Source: Haplomitrium mnioides (taxonomy: Eukaryota; Marchantiophyta; Haplomitriopsida; Calobryales). Taken from it: DNA of 20,107 nucleotides. Made by a program: the position numbers and the translations under genes. Below the pieces are notes generated by a model. The model had not been told where the DNA came from. It was given only the letters and a program-made list of their open reading frames with translations, and searched no databases. How positions within the stretch are numbered: position 1 is the stretch's first letter; each line of letters opens with the position of its first letter. The stretch covers positions 1 through 20,107 of the forward strand of contig JBNGIS010017518.1 of assembly GCA_049999725.1 (NCBI GenBank). Reading direction: 5' to 3'. Of this stretch, positions 9,250 to 19,283 are shown one piece after another.

Positions 9250-11450
9250 ATGAAGGGAATGATTTCACTTCTCTACTCTCGTCGGGAAACTCCATATATA
9301 TTTGGAGGTCGGTCAATGGCATCTGCCGTAGGACATGTATCCAAGCCTATCAAGGTGGCGGTGGGCCAAATGACAGCGTCATCTAATCTAGAGACCAACT
9401 TTCAGACTTGTGCACGACTTGTGCAGGTAGAGTTTTGGGATTTTTTGATGTAACAAACTCGCTGGACCAAGGTTGCGATGATTACTAGAGTCCTGAAACT
9501 ACACAAGTCATACACAGTTCATGTTGTCTACCTGTGTACGCCTATCTACGAGTACTAGTTGACGACATGTGTGTCCTGTTTGTAATTTGCATCGGAAAGG
9601 AAGCTACTGCTGCGGGGGTGAAATTTTTGAGCCTACCAGAGTGTTTCTCTTTCATAGGAGAAAATGACGGAGATTCTAAGGCAATCGCAGAATCCATAAA
9701 TGGCCCCATAATGCATCGCTACAAATCTCTCGCGAGGTAAGTTTCGGAACTTGGAAGTCTGAATTATTTTAGGACTTCGGTAGAGTTTGAAGCGTAGAAT
9801 TCAGGTTTCAGCAGAAGTCACTTTGGACAGTATATTGCACAGGAAGGGTGGATTATGGCTAGCACTCGGTGGATTTCAGGAGAAGGGTCCGGATGAAAGC
9901 CGTATTTTCAACACTCACATTCTGCTAGACGATCTGGGAGAAATTCGCAGTCAATATCGGAAAATCCACCTGTGAGTGTTTGCCCATTTTATGCAGCTCG
10001 TTTTTAGACCAAGAGTATTCTTCTTAGAACTCTCCTTTTCTGTACATTTGGAAACTTTGTAAATCGGCACTCCTGTTTATTCAAGCGATTTGATTCCAGA
10101 TAGAAACACAGATAGGGTATCAAGAATATGCATCAAGTAGGCGTATGCCGCAGGCAGATTACTATGCAGTGTAACCGTCGGGTGCACACGCTGACACTCG
10201 TGTCTGGAGGTTGCGTAAATTTTATGGGGAAAACATTTCTATGTTGTTAGTTAACGTGACAATTGTGTTGGTAGGTTTGATGTGGATGTGCCGAATGGCC
10301 CAATCTTGAAGGAAAGTTCGTCTACGGCTCCTGGTAAGATTTTGTAGCACAGTGTTGTGCTCAGGAGGTTTGTTAAGGACATGAATGCCAGGATAGTTGT
10401 TGGGAATCATGCCAATGGAAGGTCCGATTCTCTTGACTTCGCTCTTGTGGTAAGAGTTAGGAGAACTCATCCAATAGTGATTACGTGACTCATCTGCTAG
10501 GTTCACAGGTGGTTGTTGCGGAGAGCCCCTTTGGAAGGTTAGGACTCACAGTATGCTATGATCTCCGTTTTCCAGAGCTCTATCAGAGACTCCGATTTGT
10601 TGAAAATGCACAGGTTACCTCCTCTTTCTTGTGTACTGTTCATGTCGTTGTGGGATCTGTCAAAACTCCGCTGGTGCGACTACGTAATATGTGGAGTCTC
10701 AAATCTGTGGCAGTTGTTGTTAGTGCCATCGGCGTTTACAAAGAAGACAGGAGAGGCGCACTGGGAAGTGCTTCTTCGGGCCCGAGCTATAGAAACACAA
10801 TGTTATGTGAGTTTTAGCTGATTATGGCTCGCTAGTCACAGCTTGCTTGGGAAGACAATGTATATGACTAAGAATAGAACTCCTGTGATCGTGGTGCAAA
10901 ATTTATATCCTGCCGCGCAGGTTTTGGCAGCAGCACAAGCTGGAAAACATAATGAAAGAAGAGAGAGCTACGGGGATGCGCTTATAATTGACCCATGGGG
11001 AACAGTGATAGCTCGCTGCCCAGGTAAGTTTTAGCTGATCGAATTATATAGCAGGACCTTCGAAGCCCTACGAAGCATGAATGCCCACTTGAAGCTCAGG
11101 TGTTGTCTGCAGAGTCGTCTAGTCTGTGCAAGTTGAGCAGTGATGAAATGGATTGAAACTTATCTAATATTGTGTAATGCAGACAAACTTGTTACTGGAA
11201 TAGCTGTTGCAGAAATCGATCTCTCTCTCCTGAACTCTATCAGGCTGAGAATGCCCATTGATCAGGTACCTTTCCATCATAGTAAATGGATTTTATTTTA
11301 AAGTGTGACAATTGGAATAAGAAAGATCATCCAATTTTGGGACGTTGAAGTTGTAGAATTTGTCTACAGCATCGCAGGTATGACATATACAGCAGTGCCA
11401 GGGACGACCAAACCAAGGATTTGCATGAGAGAACGCTTGCTGCACTGTAA
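9250..11450 (+). CDS. NIT1: Nit-family amidase (deaminated glutathione amidase), nine exons
   Basis: The protein belongs to the Nit branch of the carbon-nitrogen hydrolase superfamily, the human NIT1 type rather than the Arabidopsis indole nitrilase of the same name. Such enzymes hydrolyse deaminated glutathione to 2-oxoglutarate and Cys-Gly, a metabolite-repair step. Exons: 9250-9426, 9600-9736, 9843-9971, 10275-10333, 10501-10613, 10714-10806, 10921-11023, 11183-11265 and 11370-11450. All eight introns are GT-AG and the phases close to 324 aa. Catalytic residues are E73 (SLPECFSF), K145 (YRKIHLFDVD) and C186 ([10 protein letters not shown]). Other landmarks are [61 protein letters not shown] and the tail HRRYDIY. 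Residues 1-40 lie before the enzyme core and look like an organelle-targeting segment; Met23 (9316) could start a cytosolic form. ATG 9250 is the first in-frame ATG after a TGA. Confidence 0.94.
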
Positions 11451-12045
11451 CAGCAGACTGCCCCTTTGGATTGTCTTCTTTCTCTTGGACGAAGTGGCAC
11501 TGGTCGTTCTTTGATTTGTTCAGGCACCACCTACGCCACAAGGAAACCTTTCTGGAAGCATTCAATTCCATTCTGCCCGTGTTTCAAATTTTCATTAGAG
11601 TAGCCAGTCAGATTTTCCTATTCCTCTTATTACTTATTATTGAGGGTGGGTTGCTAAATTAACTATTACCATTAACTAAATTGGTGGTGGTGGTTCTGCT
11701 TTCTTGGGGTTAATTAGGAAATGTGTGTAGGGTATATTGTTTTTGGTTTTGAGAGGCTTGGATTAATTTGTGTGGAGAATAGAGTATATAATTGTCAGTT
11801 GTGAGAGTGGTGTAGAGCATTTTGGAAGTGGATCTAGTCAGCACCTTCTAATTAGAAGCAATGAATTGTTGTTGCAGCTGGGTTTTGATAGGTTAGTGCA
11901 GGAGTGGAGAAGAGAGGAGAGCTTTGGGAGTCTGATGATATACTCTCACATGTGTGCAAAGTTGTGATATGTGTAGGTTTTTCCTAGACTATTGCAGCTT
12001 CCATTTATTTGTTTTTCTGGTTAGTTTTGCTCTCTACAACTTTAC

Positions 12046-12076
<31 letters not shown>

Positions 12077-12199
12077 CTCACATGTGTCAATGTGGTATGT
12101 TGAGCTTGTGGAATACAACAGAATGATAAATTCCTATATGCTTATTGGGGCAGAGTAGAAAGCCTACAAGAGTCTAGGTTAAGTTGTGATAAATGACAA
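11451..12199. other. Downstream of the amidase gene: 3' UTR and unrecognised sequence
   Basis: The first part must contain the amidase 3' UTR, although no canonical AATAAA is obvious. A plus-strand open stretch at 11770-11967 (65 codons) matches nothing I know and has no supporting features. A TA microsatellite follows. The sequence then grades into a degenerate edge of the 70-bp array near 12200. Confidence 0.5.
12049..12076. repeat. (TA)14 microsatellite
   Basis: Fourteen uninterrupted TA dinucleotides. This is a simple repeat likely to vary in length between individuals. It lies about 150 bp outside the edge of the 70-bp array. Confidence 0.97.
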
Positions 12200-15100
12200 T
12201 AACCAACAACAAAAACACTATAAAAATCCAAAAAAAAGGTATTTAAAACTAAGAAGTGGCGAAGATATTTTAGAGTTACCTTCTCATCCGCAGCCTCCTT
12301 TATTGAAGGGTGAAGAGAGCAAGCAAATAAAAAGCCATATTGCAAGAGATGCGAAGAGGCTATTGAAAGGTGAACAGAGCAAGCCAACAACAAGAATGGA
12401 GCAAGCCAACAACAAGAATGTGGCGACTATATTGCAAGAGATGCAAAGCGACTATTGAANNNNNNNNNNAGACTATTGAAGGGTGAAGAGAGCAAGCCAA
12501 CAAGAAGAATGTAGCAACCATATTGCAAGAGATGCAAAAAGACTATTGAAGGGTGAAGAGAGCAAGCGATCAAGAAGAATGTGGCGACCATTTTGCAAAG
12601 GATGCAAAGAGACTATTGAAGGGTGAAGAGAGCAAGTCAATAAAAAGAATGTCGCAAGCACATTGCAAAGGTTTCAAAGAGCCTGTTGAAGGGGAAGAGA
12701 GTAGGTCAACATAAAGAATGTGGCGACCGTATTGCACAAGATGCAAAGACACTATTGAAGGGTGAAGAGAGCAAGCCAACAAGAAGAATGTGGTGACCAT
12801 ATAGTAAGAGATGCAAAGAGACTTTTGAAGGAGAGAAAAAGCCAACAAAAAACATATAACGACCATATTGCAATGGATGCAAAGAGACTATTAAAGGGTG
12901 AAGAGAGCAAGCAAACAGGAAGAATGTGGTGCCACATTGCAAGGGATGCAAAGAGACTATTGAAGGGTGAAGAGAGCTAACAAACAAAAAGAATGTGGCA
13001 ACCATGTTGCAAGGGATGCAAAGAGACTATTGAAGGGTGAAGAGAGCAAGCCAACAAGAAGAATGTGGGACCATATTGCAAGGGATGCAAAGAAACCTCT
13101 GAAGAGTGAAGAGAGCAAGCCAACAACAAGAATGTGGCGACTATATTGCAAGAGATGCAAAGTGATTATTGAAGGGTGAAGAGAGCAAGCGAACAAGATG
13201 AATGTTGGACCATATTGCAAGAGATGCAAAGAGACTATTGGAGGGTGAAGACAGCAAACCAATAAGAAGAATGTGGCAACCATATTGAAAGAGATGCAAA
13301 GAGACTATTGAAGGGTGAAGAGAGCAAGCCAATAAGAAGAATGTGGCAACCATATTGCAAGACATGCAAAGAGACTATTGAATGGTGAACAAAGCAAGCC
13401 AACAACAAGAATGTGGTGCCATATTGTAAGGGATGCAAACAGACTATTGAAAGGTGAAGAGAGCAAGCAAACAAGAAGAATGTGGCAACCATATTGCAAT
13501 GGATGCAAAGAGACTATTGAAGGGTGAAGCGAGCAAGCCAATAAGAAGAATGTGGCAACCATATTGCAAGAGATGCAAAGAGACTATTGAAGGGTGAAGA
13601 GAGCAAGCCAACAAGAAGAATGTAGTGACCATATTGCAAGAGATGCAAAGAGACTATTGAAGGGTGAAGAGAGCAAGCGAGTAGGAAGAATGTGGCGATC
13701 ATTTTGCAAAGGATGCAAAGAGACTATTGAAGGGTGAAGAGAGCAAGTAAATGAAAAGAAAGTCGCAAGCACATTGCAAAGGTTTCGAAGAGCCTGTTGA
13801 AGAGGAAGAGAGCAAGTCAACATAAAGAATGTGGCGACCATATTGCAAGGGAGGCAAAGAGACTATTGAAGGGTGAAGAGAGCAAGCCAACAAGAAGAAT
13901 GTGGCGACCATATGGCAAGGGATGCAAAGAGACTTTTGAAGGGTGAAGAGAGCAAGACAACAAAAAAAATATAGCGACCATATCGCAATGGATGCAAAGA
14001 GACTATTGAAGGGTGAAGAGAGCAAGCCAATAAGAAGAATGTGGTGCCATATTGCAAGGGATGCAAAGAGACTATTGAAGGGTGAAGAGAGCAAGCAAAC
14101 AAGAAGAATGTCGCAACCATATTGCAAGGGATGCAAAGAGACTATTGAGGGGTGAAGAGAGCAATCCAACAAAAAGAATGTGGGACCATATTGCAAGGGA
14201 CACAAAGAAACCTTTGAAGAGTGAAGAGAGCAAGCCAACAACAAGAATTTGGTGAGTATATTGCAAGAGATGCAAAGCGACTATTGAAGGGTGAAGTGAG
14301 CAAACCAACAAGAAGAATGTTGGACCATATTGCAAGAGATGCAAAGAGACTATTGAAGGGTGAAGAGAGCAAGCCAATAAGAACAATGTGGTACCATATT
14401 GCAAGGGATGCAAAGAGACTATTGAACGATGAAGAGAGCAAGCAAACAAGAAGAATGTGGCAACCATATTTCAAGGGATGCAAAGAGACTATTGAAGGGT
14501 GAAGAGAGGAAGTCAACAAGAAGAATGTGGGACCATATTGCAAGGGACGCAAAGAGACCTTTGAAGAGTAAAGAGAGCAAGCCAACAACAAGAATGTGGC
14601 GACTCTATTGCAAGAGATGCAAAGGGACTATTGAAGGTTGAAGAGAGCAACCCAATAAGAAGAATGTGGCGACGTTGTTGCAAAGCATGCAAAGAGCTTA
14701 TCGAAGGGTGAAGAGAGCAAGCGAATAAGAAAAATGTGCCGATCATATTCCAATAGATGCAAAGAGACTATTGAAGTGTTAAGAGAGCAAGCCATCAAGA
14801 AAAATATGTTGGCCATATTCCAAAGTATACAAAGACCCTATTGAAGGGTGAAGAGAGCAATCCAAGAAGAAGAATGTGGCTAGCATATCGCAAAAGATGC
14901 AAAGACTGTATTGATTGGTGAAGAGAGCAAGCCAGAAAGAAAAATGTGGTAAGCACATCCAAGGGATGCACATAGCCTATTGAGCGGTGAAGAAAACAAG
15001 CCTAGACAAAAGAATGTGGCTAGCACATTGCAAAGGATGTAAAGAGCCTATTGAAGGGTGAAGAGAGCAACCCAACAAGAAGAATGTGGCAATGTTGTTG

Positions 15101-17878
15101 CAAAGGTTGCAAAGGATGCAAAGAGCCTATTGAAGAGTGAAGAGAGCAAGCCAACAAGAAGAATATGCCGACCATATTGCAATGGATGCAAAGAGCCTAT
15201 GAAAGGGTTAAAAGAGCAAGCCAACAAGAGGAATGTGGTGACCATATTGCAAAGGATGCAAAGAGACTTTTGAAGGGTGAAAAGAGCAAGCCAACAAGAA
15301 GAATGGGGTGGCCAAATTGCAATGGATGCAAATAGCCTATTCAATGGTGAAGAGAGCAAGCCAACAAGAAGAACGTGGCAAGCATATTGCAAAGGATCCA
15401 AAGAGCCTATTGACAGATGAAAAGAGCAAGCCAACAAGAGCAATGTGGTGACCATATTGCAAAGGATGCAAAGAGCCTATTGAAGGGTGAAGAGAGCAAG
15501 CCAAAAAGAAGAATGAGGCAACCACATTGCAAAGTATACAAAGAGCTTATTGAAAGGTGAAGAGATCAATCCAAGAAGAAGAACGGCTAGCACATCTCTG
15601 CTGATGTAAAGAGTTTATTAATCGGTGAAGAGAGCAAGCCAACAAGAAAATTGTGGCCAGAAAATCTGAGGGATGTAAATACCTTATTGAAGGGTGAAGA
15701 GAGCAAGCCTAAAAGAAGAATGTGGCTAGCACATTGCAACCGATGCAAAGAGCCTATTGTAAGGGTGCAGAGATCAAGCCAACAAGAACAATTTGGTAAG
15801 AACATCGCAAAGGATGCAAAGAGCCTATTAAAAGGTGAAGAGGGCAAGCCAACAACAACAATGTGGCAACCGCAACGCAAAGGACACAAAGTGCCTATTA
15901 AAGTGTGAAGAGGACAACCCAAGAAGAAGAAGAATGTGGGAAGCGCATCGCAACCGATGCAAAGAGTCTATTGAAGGGTGAAGAAAGGAAACCAATAAGA
16001 AGAATGTGGCATTACAATGGAAAAAGCCCATTGAAGTGTGAAGAGAGCAAGCCAATAAAAATAATGTAGCAAGCCCTTCGCAACCGATACAAAGAGCCTA
16101 TTGAAGGGTGAAGAGAGCAAGCCAAGAAGAAGAATGTAGCTAGCAAATTACAATCAATGCAAAGAGCCTATTGAAGGGTGAAGAGAGCAAGCCAACAAGA
16201 AGAATGTTGCAAGCACATCGCAAAGGATGCAAAGAACCTTTTGAAGGGTGCATAGAGCAAGCCAACAAGAAGAATGTAGCGACCACATCGCCAAGTATGT
16301 TTAGAGCCTATTGAAGGGTGAAGAGAGCAAGATTTAGTCAATAAGAAGAAGTGGCAAGCACATCACAACCAATGCAAAGAGCATATTGAAGGGTGAAGTG
16401 AGCAAGCCAACAAGAAGAATGTGGTGACCATGTTGCAAAAGATACAAGGAGACTAATGAAGGGTGAAGAGAGCAAGCCAACAAGAAGAATGTCAGGAACA
16501 TATTGCAAAGAATGCAAAGAGACTATTGAAGGGTGAAGAGAGCAACTCAACAAAAAGAATGTCGTGACCATTTTTCAAAGGATGCAGAGAGCCTATTGAA
16601 GGGTGAAGAGAGCAAGCCAACAAGAAGAATGTCGGGACCATATTGCAAATGATGCAAAGAGCCTATTGAAAGGTGAAGAGAGCAACCCAACAAGGAGAGT
16701 GTAGTGACCATATTGCAAAGGGTGCAAAGAGTGTATTGAAGGGTGAAGAGAGTAAGCCAAGAAGAAGAGTGTGGCAACCATATTGCAATGGATGCAAAGA
16801 GCCTATTGAAGGATAAGGAGATTAAGCCAAAAAGAAGAATGTGGTGACCATATTGCAAAGGATGCAAAGAGACTATTGAAGGGTGAAGAAAGCAAGCCAA
16901 TAAGAAGCATATGGTGGCCATATTGCAAGTATACAAAGAGCTTATTGAAGGGTGAAATGAGCAATCCAAGAAGAAGAATGTGGCTAGCACATCGCAAGAG
17001 ATGCAAAAGGTTTATTGATTGGTGAAGAGAGCAAGTCAACAAGAAAAATGTGGCGAGCACATCCGAAGGATGCAAATAGCCTATTTAAAGGTGAAGAGAG
17101 CAAGTCTAGAAAAAAAATGTGGCAAGCACATTGCAAGAGATGCAAAGAGCTTATTGAAAGGGTGAAGAGAGCAAGCCAATAAGAACAATATGGCAACCAT
17201 ACCACAAAGGATGCAAAGCGCCTATTTAAGTGTGAGTAGAGCGGCCCAAGAAGAAGAATGTAAGTAGCATATCGCAACTGATGCCAAAAGCCTATTGAAG
17301 GTTGAAGAGAGCAAGCCAATAAGAAGACTGTGGCATTGCAATGCAAAGAGCTTATTGAAGGGTTGAAAGAGCAAACCAATAAGAAGAATGTACCGAGCAC
17401 TTTGCAACTTATGCAAAGATTCTATTGAAGGGTAAAGAGAGCAAGCCAAGAAGAAGAATGTGGCTAGCACATCGCAATCAATACAAAAAGTCTATTGAAG
17501 GGTGAAGAGAGCAAGCCAACAAAATAATATGGCGAGCATATCACAAAGGATGCAAGAGCCTATTGAAGGGTGAAGATAGCCAGCCAACAAGAAGAATGTG
17601 GCAACCATATTGCAATGGATGCAAATAGCCTATTGAAGGGTGAAGAGAGCAAGCCATCAATAAGAATGTGGTGGCCATATTGCAAAGGATGCAAGGAGCC
17701 TATTAAATAGTGAAGAGAGCAAGCCAACAAGAAGAATGTGGTGACCATATTGCAATGGATGTAAAGAGCCTATTGAAGGGTGAAGAGAGCAAGCAAACAA
17801 GAAGAATGTGCAACCATATTGCAGAGGATGCAAAGATCCTATTGAAGGGTGAAGAAAGCAAGCGAACAAGACGCTACC
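12200..17878. repeat. 70-bp tandem repeat array, about 80 copies
   Basis: The unit is about 70 bp and can be phased as AATGTGGCGACCATATTGCA, AGGGATGCAAAGAGACTATT, GAAGGGTGAAGAGAGCAAGC, CAACAAGAAG. Clear copies run from about 12295 to 17878; a degenerate edge with recognisable unit pieces reaches back to about 12200. Two subfamilies occur: GACTATTGAA dominates from 12.4 to 14.8 kb, and GCCTATTGAA dominates from about 15.0 kb onward, with some intermixing near 16.4-16.9 kb. Most variation is substitutions and 1-3 bp indels. Seventy is not a multiple of three, so each frame rotates through the unit; this explains the many short ORFs, which I do not regard as genes. The array forms the long left arm of the inverted structure described below. 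Confidence 0.97.
12460..12469. other. Assembly gap (10 N)
   Basis: Ten N bases interrupt the array in the middle of a unit. A gap inside a tandem repeat probably marks a collapsed or unspanned region, so the true copy number is unknown and may be larger than the visible count. Confidence 0.98.
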
Positions 17879-18073
17879 AAGAGGAACATGCTCTTTATGG
17901 TATGCATACACAATCTGCAATTCTATGACATCATATGCAAAGAAGCCTCATCAAAACTCTTTAGGAAATTTAGATGGACTGAAGTCTATCATATTCCACA
18001 ACGATGAAATTTTGCATCAACTTCAGAGTACAAACAAGGTTTTTGCCCAATCTAAAGCAAAGATCTAAGGCTC

Positions 18074-18349
18074 TAGGTGAAGATCTCCCTTGGCATCATC
18101 TCATTGAAGCAGAATCTCTTTGGTGACGCCATGAAGAGCGTGATTGATGTCTCTGATTGCACAAGCAGCTCGTCTCGAATCATGGTAGTTTGGACCAAAA
18201 TGCCATGTTGAGTTTTTTACCTTCTCTGTGAAAAAGGTAAAGGTGATGGTCGATGTCTTTTATGGTTCCACAAAAGACTAGACATGTGTAGGCTAGTTTT
18301 TATGGTTCAAGAGACTTCAAAAAATCTGAATATCAATAAGGTTTTGGTT
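18074..18349. other. Spacer between the inverted arms
   Basis: These 276 bp have no counterpart in the arms and no ORF worth reporting. A small perfect hairpin sits near the centre, TTTACCTT at 18216-18223 and AAGGTAAA at 18234-18241 with a 10-nt loop. TTTATGGTTC occurs twice (about 18259 and 18299). No transposase or RNA gene is recognised. Confidence 0.6.
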
Positions 18350-18557
18350 GAGCCTTACACCTTTGCTCTAGATCAAGAACAAACTTTTTCTGTGCTATGA
18401 AGTTTATGCAAAATTTCATTGCTATGGAATATGATAGACTTCAGTCTACCTATATCCCTCAAAGAGTCTAGAAGATGGCTTCTTTGCATCTGATGTCATG
18501 GAATCGCAGATTGTGTATGCATACCATAAAGAGCATGTTCCTCTTGGTAGCGTCTTG

Positions 18558-18875
18558 TTGGCTTGCTTTCTTCATCCTTCAATAGGCTCTTTGCATCCTT
18601 TGCAATATGGTTGCGACATTCTTCTTGTTGGCTTGCTCTCTTCACCCTTCAATATGCTCTTTTCATCCATTGCAATATGGTCACCACATTCTTCTTGTTG
18701 GCTTGCTCAATTCACCTTTTAATAGGCTCCTTGCATCCTTTGCATTATGGTCACCACATACTTCTTGTTGGCTTTCTCTATTCACCCTTCAATAGGGTCT
18801 TTGCATCCATTGCAATATGGTTGCCACATTCTTTTTGTTGGCTTGCTCTCTTCACCCTTCAATATGCTCTTTGCA
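18558..18875. repeat. Inverted short array, about 4.6 copies of the 70-bp unit
   Basis: Units read as the reverse complement of the main array (GTTGGCTTGCTCTCTTCACC, CTTCAATAGGCTCTTTGCAT). They belong to the GCC subfamily that is found at the near end of the main array. The array stops abruptly inside a unit at CTCTTTGCA (18875). Unit by unit they match the last copies of the main array in mirrored order. Confidence 0.95.
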
Positions 18876-19283
18876 CTTCTGATTTTTTGTTGCTTTTGAT
18901 CTTATGGATGCATAGGATTAGTTTTTTTTTTCTTTGAATCCTATGAGCACATATGATCAACTATTCTTTCTTTGAATCCTATGAGCGCATAGAGTCCTAA
19001 CTAGCATTGAAATTAAAGTTCCAATTTGTGACCCAAAGAATGCAAATCTTGTTTTCTCACCTCAAAACTTTTGCTTATTTCAAGTCAAACAAAAGTACTT
19101 ATTGTGAATGTTATTCAAATTCTCATATATTTAAATAGTCTAAAGTATATTGTTAATATTTCTTTTAATTTTCACCTCTTCTAATCCAAACATTTTTTAA
19201 AGTTGTATTGAATATTCTTTGCGCCTAAGGTTATCTTTTGAAATTCAAAACATCAAGACATGTTTTACTAAACTATTTTGATC
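18876..19283. other. AT-rich right flank without a recognised gene
   Basis: CTTTGAATCCTATGAGC followed by a short A/G-variant CATA occurs twice about 40 bp apart (near 18932 and 18973), next to a related GGATGCATAGGATT near 18905. Otherwise I see AT-rich sequence without ORFs, LTR edges or RNA genes. Confidence 0.5.

Larger units (their letters stand above)
12200..18875. mobile_element. Candidate Foldback-like element with very unequal arms
   Basis: The order is tandem array, unique segment, spacer, inverted unique segment, inverted short array. Foldback elements (Drosophila FB and the plant foldback families) have long inverted repeats whose outer parts are made of short tandem repeats and whose length varies between arms, with or without a coding centre. 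Here the left arm is about 5.9 kb and the right arm about 0.53 kb. No transposase is visible in the 276-bp spacer, so movement would depend on another element. I could not find a convincing target-site duplication at the outer ends; CTTCT occurs near both but is too short to count. The alternative is a local inverted duplication at the edge of a minisatellite. Confidence 0.4.
17545..18875. repeat. Large inverted repeat, arms about 525 bp
   Basis: Left arm about 17545-18073 and right arm 18350-18875 are inverted copies. The inner 205 bp of each arm is unique sequence: CAAGACGCTACCAAGAGG (left, from about 17867) pairs with CCTCTTGGTAGCGTCTTG (right, ending about 18557); both contain the palindrome GTATGCATAC and the segment ACTGAAGTCTATCATATTCC. 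The outer about 320 bp of each arm is array units. Substitutions and small indels show the arms have diverged, yet pairing would still be extensive. A transcript across it would form a long hairpin. Confidence 0.93.

Noticed and set aside
11318-11344. Alternative last amidase exon reading KDHPILGR or IIQFWD
   Set aside because: Acceptors at AAG positions there are weaker. The acceptor at 11369 gives a family-like HRR tail in phase with a prompt stop.
11293-11571. Minus- and plus-strand ORFs at the end of the amidase gene
   Set aside because: They overlap the last intron, the HRR-type last exon and the 3' UTR; the spliced plus-strand reading explains this DNA better.
12295-17878. CRISPR-like array
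   Set aside because: Units are contiguous with no unique spacers, the repeat is 70 bp and degenerate, and the context is a eukaryotic nuclear genome.
12473-17920. Many minus-strand ORFs of 60-181 codons with hydrophobic repeats such as LLACSLHPSIVSLHPLQYG
   Set aside because: They are translations of the 70-bp unit, whose period is not a multiple of three. One frame always meets TAG, and longer ORFs arise only where small indels skip it. No sign of selection on codons.
12186-17928. Plus-strand ORFs in the array (ARDAKRLLKGEESK-type)
   Set aside because: Same tandem-repeat artefact in the other direction; they break at every few units.
18216-18241. Small hairpin in the spacer as a terminator or microRNA
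   Set aside because: An 8-bp stem with a 10-nt loop is too short for a plant microRNA precursor, and bacterial-type terminators do not apply here.
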